From: Candidatus Levybacteria bacterium RIFCSPHIGHO2_01_FULL_36_15b
GTDB taxonomy: Bacteria; Patescibacteria; Microgenomatia; Levybacterales; UBA12049
Direction of reading: 5' to 3'
NCBI GenBank assembly: GCA_001782045.1
Contig: MFNK01000001.1
Location: 1 to 17,318 of the forward strand
Length of the DNA: 17,318 nt
Part shown: positions 6,645-13,055 of the stretch, piece by piece
Numbering within the stretch: position 1 is the first letter of the stretch
Layout of the letters: every line of letters starts with the position of its first letter
Program-made: the position numbers and the translations under genes
Notes under the pieces: model-generated
Database searches by the model: none
The model's input: the letters and a program-made list of their open reading frames with translations, nothing else
Told to the model about the DNA's origin: nothing

Positions 6645-7271
6645 TTAATTTACCGGTACTGCAGTAACTATCAATCTTTTTTCATCATTATATCCAGTGC
6701 AAGTATATAAAGTTAATGTTTCTTTTTTTGTGGGCTGAATAACTTCGACCTGGTTTGGATAAACTTGTGTAATTTTATTAACTTTGTATCTATACCATTT
6801 GTCCTTTGTGAAAACATAAACTATGTCCCCGACTTTGACATTTTTTAAATTATAAAAAAGTTCCTCTCTTGCATGAGCAAAAACCACAGTATTGGAGGCA
6901 GTTCCCGGCGTTCCGCTGCCTAAACCGTATGAAGCAGTAGTTTCGGACAACTCCCAGTAACCATTAACTATTTTCGAAGGAGTTACGGGAAGGTCTATAT
7001 CCGAATTTGGAATAAGGACTTTTACAGGGATTCTATCTCCTGATTTAGATTCTAAAAGTTTTGAGTTAATTACAATCGGGTTTTTCTCCAAATTGGTTTG
7101 AGACGGTGTAAGTTTGAGAGAAGGCAGGCGGAAAGTTAAAAGGGCAAGAGCCATTATAACCAAAAAAAGACCAACTATTTTATTTATTATTTCCTGGTGT
7201 TTCTTGAGCTTCTTCTTGAAGTTGGTTAAAAATTTTTTAGAAGAAGAAACTTTAGTTTTCTTCTTAGGCAT
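6645..7271 (-). CDS. Sortase family transpeptidase
   Basis: A 208-aa membrane-bound cysteine transpeptidase that would anchor surface proteins to the cell wall. The N-terminus is Lys-rich, followed by a membrane helix at about 31-47, so the catalytic domain lies outside. The sortase triad is visible as His133 (VFAHARE), Cys191 (LTLYTCTG) and Arg199 (DEKRLIV). I set the start at ATG 7271 rather than a TTG at 7304. From there it overlaps the end of the surface-protein gene by 8 nt (ATGCCTAA), which points to translational coupling. Class assignment (D/E-like) is uncertain. Its direct partner is probably the overlapping upstream gene product. Confidence 0.93.
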   Translation of the reverse strand: MPKKKTKVSSSKKFLTNFKKKLKKHQEIINKIVGLFLVIMALALLTFRLPSLKLTPSQTNLEKNPIVINSKLLESKSGDRIPVKVLIPNSDIDLPVTPSKIVNGYWELSETTASYGLGSGTPGTASNTVVFAHAREELFYNLKNVKVGDIVYVFTKDKWYRYKVNKITQVYPNQVEVIQPTKKETLTLYTCTGYNDEKRLIVTAVPVN

Positions 7272-8043
7272 TTTTTCTGAAGTACTTAAACCCGACCCCT
7301 GCAAGCCCCATGGCTGCTAATATTTGAACAAGGCTAAGGTATATATTTGAACCAGAACTTGTTGTAGAAAGTCCTAATACTGATTGCGTACCCAATACTT
7401 GTCCACTTGGTTGATTACTACAATCGTGTGTTGAACATCCAAGATTGTCTGATCTACCGTCTCCAGGTCCGCCGACATTAGGTGTTTGGGTTGGAGTTGG
7501 CGTAGGTTCTTCTGGCGTTATAACAGTCGGTTCGGTACAAGACCCTTCAGGATAGGAATCGCCATTTGCATCCCAAGAATTATCCGTATTGTAATTGCCA
7601 CCTGCTCCGATTGTCGAATGAATACCTCCCGGATCCGCCGAATCATCAGCTCGTACGTCATAAACAACGACGCAAACATTTGTGGGGGCTGAAGATAAAA
7701 CATGACTATTGTCCACCCAATTATCCGGTGTTACTTCACAAGGATTTCCGCCATTAGCAAGGTGCATTCCTGCTCCGTCTAAGGCATTACTATTATTATT
7801 TTCAGGAGTCCCGTCATTTATGAAAACAGCAAATCCTAAAATGTTTGTCTCTTCGCCTGGTTCACATTCTTCCCAAGCATAAGAGCCTGAAGCATCGAGT
7901 TGTCCTGTACTTGAATTATAAGTTGCAGTTATTGTTACAGGCGCTCCCGTATCTGCATTTACAGTAGTAGGAGATTTTTTTGCAACGAAAAATAAACCTG
8001 CCGCAAGAACTATTAAGAATAAGACCGTCAGTAATTTTTTCAT
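7264..8043 (-). CDS. Surface protein, candidate sortase substrate
   Basis: A 259-aa exported protein with an N-terminal membrane or signal segment (residues 3-21) and a beta-rich extracellular part of about 30-170 with paired cysteines (C60, C102, C124, C169). A Pro/Thr linker (TPEEPTPTPTQTPN) follows, then GGPGDGRSDN and two more cysteines. The C-terminal sequence SVLGLSTTSSG (221-231), a hydrophobic helix (234-251) and the basic end KYFRKNA together look like a sorting signal, although LPXTG is not present. The ectodomain family is not recognised. It is the first gene of a two-gene operon with the sortase and is driven by a perfect-consensus promoter with a hairpin in the leader. Confidence 0.85.
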   Translation of the reverse strand: MKKLLTVLFLIVLAAGLFFVAKKSPTTVNADTGAPVTITATYNSSTGQLDASGSYAWEECEPGEETNILGFAVFINDGTPENNNSNALDGAGMHLANGGNPCEVTPDNWVDNSHVLSSAPTNVCVVVYDVRADDSADPGGIHSTIGAGGNYNTDNSWDANGDSYPEGSCTEPTVITPEEPTPTPTQTPNVGGPGDGRSDNLGCSTHDCSNQPSGQVLGTQSVLGLSTTSSGSNIYLSLVQILAAMGLAGVGFKYFRKNA

Positions 8044-8047
8044 CTAT

Positions 8048-8071
8048 AAAAAAACTGCCCTACGGACAGTT
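8048..8071 (-). promoter_or_regulatory. Leader hairpin with U-tract before the surface-protein start
   Basis: Read on the - strand, AACTGTCC pairs with GGGCAGTT (8 bp, one G-U) around a GTA loop, followed by a T-run and then ATAG before the ATG. It has the form of an intrinsic terminator, but it lies between the promoter and the start codon at the very 5' end of the predicted mRNA. It could be an attenuator or a 5' stability/translation element. Confidence 0.65.
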
Positions 8072-8080
8072 AATTTGGGG

Positions 8081-8109
8081 ATTATATTCGATAGATTTCA
8101 TTTTGTCAA
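8081..8109 (-). promoter_or_regulatory. Perfect sigma-70 promoter of the surface protein-sortase operon
   Basis: On the - strand TTGACA (8109-8104), a 17-nt spacer and TATAAT (8086-8081) match the consensus exactly. The predicted start is near 8074, placing the leader hairpin within the first few nucleotides of the transcript. Confidence 0.85.
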
Positions 8110-8132
8110 TAGCTAAAATTTACTGCTTCTAT

Positions 8133-8160
8133 TTCACATCAACAAGTTTTGTGCTATAAT
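8133..8160 (+). promoter_or_regulatory. Promoter of the polyuronate operon
   Basis: TTCACA (8133-8138), a 16-nt spacer and TATAAT (8155-8160) preceded by TGc (extended -10). The predicted start is near 8167, giving a short leader of about 11 nt before ATG 8178. It is back-to-back with the divergent surface-protein promoter. Confidence 0.7.
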
Positions 8161-8177
8161 CTCCAACTATAAGACCT

Positions 8178-9026
8178 ATGGGCAGGATTTTTTTTATTGT
8201 ATTTATATTATTGTTTTCATATTTTTTCTTTGCGCCGCAGGCGTTTAATCAGGCTAGTGCTAATCATTGTACTGACCCAAAACCCAACAGCGCTCCAATA
8301 CTTATTTCAGCAAAAGCTGGGGAAGATAGCGTTTCTTTATTGTGGACAGAAGCTTTAGATCCAGTAACTTATTACTTGGTTGCTTATGGTCTATCTAAAG
8401 AAAATCTTGAATATGGCAATCCCAATATAGGGCCAAGAGGAACCACTTCCTACACTGTAGGCGGATTAGCAAAAGGAGTAAAGTACTATTTTAGAGTAAG
8501 GGCAGTAAATGGATGTAAGCCTGGTAAGCTTTCAAATACGCTTACAGCGATACCAGGGTTTATAGAAAAAGCTACTAGCTTGCCCAACTTATCTATTTAT
8601 AAAATAGTTCAGGGAGCAAGTGTATCCGCAACGCCAACGTCAGAATTAGACACAGCAGTTCCCGCCCCACTCGTTATAACGGGTGAAGAGAAAGTTAAAT
8701 GCACAACATGTGTAAGCTGGCAATTATTAATAGCAGAAGCAATACTTTTGATCTCGTATCTTTATTTTGCAAGAAGAGTTACTTTCTTAAAACAAATTTT
8801 TTCTATAGCAATTCCAATTGCGATGTATATAATGTTTTGGAAAATTAACGGACAATGTTTTAGCGAAGGATTTTTCTGTAAGTATTTTCTGCAGCTTAAT
8901 ATAATTATATTTATGGTTATTGTAATTCTTTACAAGAATAAATATATAAATTTTAAAACTAATCTTCTAGAGAGTTTCTTTAAAAAAGTAACCAAGAAAA
9001 AAATAAAGAAAAGAAGGAGAAAATAA
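8178..9026 (+). CDS. Membrane protein with extracellular fibronectin type III domain, polymerase operon partner
   Basis: A 282-aa protein. It has an N-terminal signal or membrane segment (residues 4-20), then one fibronectin type III domain (about 39-127; SVSLLWTEALDPVTYYLVAYG ... KYYFRVRAVNGC in outline), and a linker of about 40 residues. Three predicted membrane helices follow (about 182-198, 206-222 and 236-252), then a strongly basic cytoplasmic tail ending KKKIKKRRRK. Cysteine pairs near the membrane (C175/C178, C227/C234) may form disulfides. The next gene, the polymerase-epimerase fusion, begins 3 nt after its stop, with its AAGGAG ribosome-binding site inside this gene. A helper role in polymer export or holding, comparable in position to Alg44/AlgX-type partners, is inferred from this linkage; there is no sequence likeness to those proteins. 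Confidence 0.82.
   Translation: MGRIFFIVFILLFSYFFFAPQAFNQASANHCTDPKPNSAPILISAKAGEDSVSLLWTEALDPVTYYLVAYGLSKENLEYGNPNIGPRGTTSYTVGGLAKGVKYYFRVRAVNGCKPGKLSNTLTAIPGFIEKATSLPNLSIYKIVQGASVSATPTSELDTAVPAPLVITGEEKVKCTTCVSWQLLIAEAILLISYLYFARRVTFLKQIFSIAIPIAMYIMFWKINGQCFSEGFFCKYFLQLNIIIFMVIVILYKNKYINFKTNLLESFFKKVTKKKIKKRRRK
9014..9019 (+). promoter_or_regulatory. Ribosome-binding site of the polymerase-epimerase gene
   Basis: AAGGAG lies 10 nt before ATG 9030 and within the last codons of the fibronectin-domain gene. It supports this start and tight co-expression of the two genes. Confidence 0.7.
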
Positions 9027-9029
9027 TTT

Positions 9030-11936
9030 ATGTTAGATGCAATAATTAACACCATGCAGCTTATTTTTAACGACATTGGTTTTTATTCCCAGCAATATTT
9101 GGATAGATATGCATTTTTAGTTCCGCTTGGAGTAATTGGAATATGGCGATGGTCTGTTTGGATGATAAAAGAAATTGCGGGGCTTAATTACCATCCCAAA
9201 ACAAAGGAATATAATACTAAGGTTTCCATAGTAGTTCCTGTTTATAATGAAAATCCAAAAGTTTTCGTGCAGGCTCTTGATTCTTGGAAGAAAAATAATC
9301 CAGCGGAAATAATTGCAGTAATTGACTATACAGATTTAACATGTATAGAAATTTTTAAGAAATTTAAAAAATCTTTTTCTGGAGCTGTACTTATTGTTAC
9401 CAAAATTCCGGGAAAACGCCAAGCACTTGCAGACGGAATTAAAGTTGCAAAAAGCGAAATCGTAGCACTAGTTGATAGCGATACAATTTGGGCAGAAGAT
9501 GTCTTAAGAAATGGTTTGCCTCCTTTTCATGATAAACGCGTTGCAGGTGTTGCAACATATCAAAGCGTTTTAAACCCTAAAACTTTCGCACAGAAAATTT
9601 TTGATATACAGCTTGATTTAAGATATAGACATGAATACCCATTCTTAGCCGCTTTGGGTAATGCCCTTGTCTGTTTATCCGGAAGAACCGCTTTTTATAG
9701 AAGAGAAGTCATTCTTCCCATGGTGGATGATTTAGTAAATGAGAAGTTTTTAGGGAGGCCGGTTATAAGCGGCGATGATAAACGGTTAACATATCTCGTG
9801 TTGGCAGCCGGATGGAAGGTTGCATACCAGAGTACTTCTCATGTATATACCCCGGGGATGAGTAGTTTACGCGCATATTTGAAACAAAGGCTCAGATGGA
9901 CAAGAAATAGTCTCCGCGCTGACCTGAAAGCAATTCTTAGTGGATGGCCGTTCAAGCATCCGGCTCTTCTTTTTTTTCAAATTGATAAGTTCCTTCAGTC
10001 GTTTGTGATTATATTAGCGCCTATTTATTTTTTTGTTTCACTCTATTTTCATCTATGGATAGCCGCACTGGTAATTCTTTGTTGGTGGTTTATTAGTAGA
10101 ACTATAAAATTGTATTCCCACTTTTCGTATAAACCCCAAGACATTGTTATCTTACCCGGATATGTGTTGTATTCGTTTTTTGCAGGATTACTTAAAATCT
10201 ATGCATTTTTTACTCTGAATTCACAAGGGTGGATAACTCGCTGGGATAAATCAAGGCTTCCTCAGTTTAGATTTCTTCTAGCAGTTCCTGCTTATGTTGC
10301 TACTGCATGTGTTGTTTTACTTATTACATATGGAGTTTATATTTATAAAGAACATACATATTTAATTCCAAAATCGCAAAGGGAACAGCTATTAACAAAA
10401 GCTTTGCCAAGTATTCCGACAAATGTTATTGCCAGCAGCACAGTTTTAGGAGCATCTACATCGGCTCAAAAACAGTTATTCACTAAGCGCTACGAAGCAA
10501 AAGGAAACGAAACTTTTACCCAAATTGCAGAAATATTCGGCGTTGATGCAAATCAATTATATTACGCAAATATGGCCAAGGCGCCAAACAGAAGTATCGT
10601 AAAAGGAACCATCTTATCTGTACCCGGGAAAGATATGCAATTAGAGCCAGATGTAAAACTTATTAAACCAACAACTTCAGAAAACCCTTTAAATATTAGT
10701 TATGACCAAAAAACCAACACGCTTTTAATTATAGGAAGAGGACAACAAATAACCTTAAAAGATATTAGAGATAACGGAGGGAAAAAGTATTTAGAAGAGA
10801 TTTTACCAAAAGTCTGGCATGCAAAAGCTACAATTTTCTTATCAAATGGTGTTACTTTACTGCTTGATAAAAATGAAGTAACATGGCTTAAACTTGAAAG
10901 CAATAAAAAAAGTTTTTCCATGCTTCGCTCTATAGATAGCGATATTATTATCAACGGCGTAAAAATAACTTCCTGGGATAGTGAAAAAAACGATTACGAT
11001 AAAACACTAACGGACGGAAGAAGTTTTGTTATGGTAAAAGATAATGCAAGAATGGATATTTACTCATCGGAACTTTCTTATTTGGGTTATCCGACTGCGT
11101 CAGATATTTCCGTATCTCCTTATGGAGTTTCATGGAAGTTAAATAAGCTGAAATTAAAAAAAGTGCTTCTTACAGGAGAAGTTATTAACAGTAAATTCCA
11201 CCATAATTATTTTGGTACTTATACCTATGGAGCAACAGGTATGTTATGGAAGGGAAATGAGTTTTATGAAAATATCCGCTATGGACTTGATCCTCATGAC
11301 GATTCAAACGGATTTATGATCGAGAAAAATATAGCCCACGATAACGGTTCACACGGAATTATTCTTTCGAAACGCTGTATGTACAATACAATCCGCAATA
11401 ATATTTCCTACAACAATAAGTTGCATGGAATCATGCTCCATGAAACATCCGACTTTAATATAATTGAAAATAACAGCGTAACCGGTAATACAAGCGGTAT
11501 TGCTCTTTATCATTCAAGTAACAACATTATTCGAAATAACACAATAAAAGATAACAGGCATGGGGTAAGGGCAAATGCGAGCTCAAATAACAATACGGTG
11601 CAAAACAATACTATTACAGGAAGTAAATTATATGGTATCTATTTTTACGATAAAACAAATAACAATTCTATTTTAGATAATACTTTTGAATATAACAATG
11701 TGGGTATATATATTAAATCAGCCTCAAACAAAATCAGTAAAAATTCTTTAATAAATAATGCTGTTGGAGTTTATTTTCAGGATAAAGCTTCGAACAATAG
11801 CTTAACAGATAATCAAATTAAGCAAAGTGGTATTTATGGAGTTTATACAAAAGTTGCTACGCAGGTAAGCAACATATTAGGTGTTAATGAGTTACAAAGA
11901 AACCGTAAAGATGTTATGGGAATGGCAGAAAACTAG
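9030..11936 (+). CDS. Fused GT2 polyuronate synthase - LysM - AlgG-like mannuronan C5-epimerase
   Basis: A 968-aa three-part protein. (1) A processive family-2 glycosyltransferase of Alg8/hyaluronan-synthase style: N-terminal membrane helix ~28-46, VSIVVPVYNE (65-74), DSD (149-151), SGRTAFYRREV (218-226 region), GDD (248-250), QRLRW (286-290), then membrane helices from ~321 to 438. (2) An extracytoplasmic LysM-like domain, ~486-533 (RYEAKGNETFTQIAEIFGV). (3) A right-handed beta-helix matching AlgG: ITSWDSEKN (646-654), SSELSYLGY (679-687), HNYFGTYTYG (725-734), catalytic DPHD (754-757), NGSHGIILSKR (772-782), and Asn-rich coils to ~930. In AlgG the DPHD His is the catalytic base. Predicted role: polymerise and export a mannuronate-like chain, then epimerise it to guluronate on emergence. 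In Pseudomonas Alg8 and AlgG are separate proteins. Substrate identity is inferred. Confidence 0.92.
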   Translation: MLDAIINTMQLIFNDIGFYSQQYLDRYAFLVPLGVIGIWRWSVWMIKEIAGLNYHPKTKEYNTKVSIVVPVYNENPKVFVQALDSWKKNNPAEIIAVIDYTDLTCIEIFKKFKKSFSGAVLIVTKIPGKRQALADGIKVAKSEIVALVDSDTIWAEDVLRNGLPPFHDKRVAGVATYQSVLNPKTFAQKIFDIQLDLRYRHEYPFLAALGNALVCLSGRTAFYRREVILPMVDDLVNEKFLGRPVISGDDKRLTYLVLAAGWKVAYQSTSHVYTPGMSSLRAYLKQRLRWTRNSLRADLKAILSGWPFKHPALLFFQIDKFLQSFVIILAPIYFFVSLYFHLWIAALVILCWWFISRTIKLYSHFSYKPQDIVILPGYVLYSFFAGLLKIYAFFTLNSQGWITRWDKSRLPQFRFLLAVPAYVATACVVLLITYGVYIYKEHTYLIPKSQREQLLTKALPSIPTNVIASSTVLGASTSAQKQLFTKRYEAKGNETFTQIAEIFGVDANQLYYANMAKAPNRSIVKGTILSVPGKDMQLEPDVKLIKPTTSENPLNISYDQKTNTLLIIGRGQQITLKDIRDNGGKKYLEEILPKVWHAKATIFLSNGVTLLLDKNEVTWLKLESNKKSFSMLRSIDSDIIINGVKITSWDSEKNDYDKTLTDGRSFVMVKDNARMDIYSSELSYLGYPTASDISVSPYGVSWKLNKLKLKKVLLTGEVINSKFHHNYFGTYTYGATGMLWKGNEFYENIRYGLDPHDDSNGFMIEKNIAHDNGSHGIILSKRCMYNTIRNNISYNNKLHGIMLHETSDFNIIENNSVTGNTSGIALYHSSNNIIRNNTIKDNRHGVRANASSNNNTVQNNTITGSKLYGIYFYDKTNNNSILDNTFEYNNVGIYIKSASNKISKNSLINNAVGVYFQDKASNNSLTDNQIKQSGIYGVYTKVATQVSNILGVNELQRNRKDVMGMAEN

Positions 11937-11969
11937 TAGGAGAATTAGATTAAAATACTACTTGAATTT

Positions 11970-11998
11970 TTGAATATAAAAGTGTATATTACTATAAC
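11970..11998 (+). promoter_or_regulatory. Promoter of the nucleotide-sugar dehydrogenase gene
   Basis: TTGAAT (11970-11975), a 17-nt spacer and TATAAC (11993-11998). The predicted start is near 12005, so this gene can be transcribed apart from the upstream polymerase operon. Confidence 0.65.
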
Positions 11999-12007
11999 AC
12001 ATAAATT

Positions 12008-12031
12008 CATCTTACTGCCTCAAGATGTTTT
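12008..12031 (+). promoter_or_regulatory. Leader hairpin with U-tract before the dehydrogenase start
   Basis: CATCTT pairs with AAGATG (6 bp, 8-nt loop) and is followed by TTTT, 10 nt before ATG 12042. The hairpin starts within a few nucleotides of the predicted transcription start. This is the same arrangement as the leaders of the surface-protein and pgk genes, though the stem is weaker. Confidence 0.45.
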
Positions 12032-12041
12032 CTAAATAAAA

Positions 12042-12953
12042 ATGATAAAACCAAGCATTTGTATTATCGGACCAGGAGTTGTTGGGCAAGCAACAGGTAA
12101 AGTCTTTGTTGCAAAAGGAATAAAGGTGGGATTTTTAGGACGAACAAAAGAAAAAGTTGAAATCCTAAAAAAAGAAGGTTATAACGCATTTACAAAGGAT
12201 GAGCTTCTTGACGGAAATTATGATTTCGACATAACTATATTCACTGTCCCAACCCCCACGGTGAAAGGGAAAATTGACCTAATTGTTCTTAAACAAGCGT
12301 CGGCAGATTTGGGAAAACGTCTCAAGTATTCTAAGAAATATCATCTAGTTGTAGTTAAAAGTACAGTGCCCCCTGGAACAATAGAAGATCTGGTTATTCC
12401 TACAATAGAGAAATACTCAGGTAGAAAAGTTGGAAAAGATTTTGGCGCCTGCATGAATCCTGAATATCTTCGGGCAGAAACAGCCTATGAAGATAGTCTA
12501 AATCCCTGGATAATTTTAATCGGAGAATACGATAAAAAATCCGGTGACATGCTTGAGTTAGTTTATAAAGATAAGTTTGATTGTCCAATATACAGGTGCG
12601 AACTTAAAGAGGCGGAAATGCAAAAATATGTCCACAATCTCTACAATGCTCTAAAAATAACCTTTTTCAATGAAATGAGAGAAATTGGAAAAGAGATTGA
12701 TGCTGATACTGAAAAGATGTTCAAGCTTGTTGCAATTAGTGCTGAGGGCATGTGGAACCCAAAGTACGGCATAAGAGATAGGGGTCCATTTGATGGAAGT
12801 TGCCTCCCAAAAGATACGCAGGCATTTTTTCATTGGGCGGAGGCAAGTGGATTTGATGCGTCTTTGCTAAGAACAGTTATTGATGTAAATAACAAGCTGA
12901 TTAGTAAATTGGGCCTTCATGAATTTGGTTTTGAAAGCAAAAATATCTTATAA
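12042..12953 (+). CDS. UDP-glucose/GDP-mannose dehydrogenase family protein, short form
   Basis: A 303-aa NAD-dependent nucleotide-sugar 6-dehydrogenase that would oxidise the C6 alcohol to a carboxylate, supplying a uronic-acid donor (AlgD role). The Rossmann motif GPGVVG is at 10-15, TVPTPT at 68-73, STVPPGT at 107-113, and MNPEYLRAETAYED at 138-151. The central helix AEMQKYVHNLYNALK carries Lys195 and Asn199. The catalytic cysteine is Cys254 in DGSCLPKD. Family members normally have about 430 residues; this one stops after the middle domain and lacks the C-terminal UDP/GDP-binding domain. No frameshifted remnant is seen downstream. GDP-mannose versus UDP-glucose preference cannot be decided from sequence; the polymerase-epimerase upstream and the alginate lyase downstream favour GDP-mannose. 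Confidence 0.88.
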   Translation: MIKPSICIIGPGVVGQATGKVFVAKGIKVGFLGRTKEKVEILKKEGYNAFTKDELLDGNYDFDITIFTVPTPTVKGKIDLIVLKQASADLGKRLKYSKKYHLVVVKSTVPPGTIEDLVIPTIEKYSGRKVGKDFGACMNPEYLRAETAYEDSLNPWIILIGEYDKKSGDMLELVYKDKFDCPIYRCELKEAEMQKYVHNLYNALKITFFNEMREIGKEIDADTEKMFKLVAISAEGMWNPKYGIRDRGPFDGSCLPKDTQAFFHWAEASGFDASLLRTVIDVNNKLISKLGLHEFGFESKNIL

Positions 12954-12966
12954 TAAAACATATTGT

Positions 12967-12996
12967 TTGATATTACTTATTGCTTCAGTTTATACT
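12967..12996 (+). promoter_or_regulatory. Promoter of the PL7 lyase gene
   Basis: TTGATA (12967-12972), an 18-nt spacer and TATACT (12991-12996), in the short gap after the dehydrogenase gene. The predicted start is near 13003, about 53 nt before the chosen ATG 13056. Confidence 0.6.
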
Positions 12997-13055
12997 CTAC
13001 ATAATAAATGCGCCAGAAAAGAATATATCCTTTCTACTTTCTACGAGAGGGCAAC

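Noticed and set aside
7114..7757. Short open frames on the + strand opposite the sortase and surface-protein genes
   Set aside because: They are low-complexity or unlike any family, and lie wholly within well-supported - strand genes.
7264..8043. LPXTG sorting signal
   Set aside because: No LPXTG is present; only the looser LGLSTTSSG plus helix and basic tail, so it is reported as a candidate only.
11938..11970. AGTAG/CTACT hairpin after the polymerase-epimerase gene as a terminator
   Set aside because: Only a 5-bp stem with an 18-nt loop and a broken T-tract; too weak to call.
13008..13055. Upstream ATG start for the PL7 lyase
   Set aside because: It adds 16 residues without family support, whereas ATG 13056 has a GAGAGGG ribosome-binding site and gives a normal basic N-terminus before the membrane helix.
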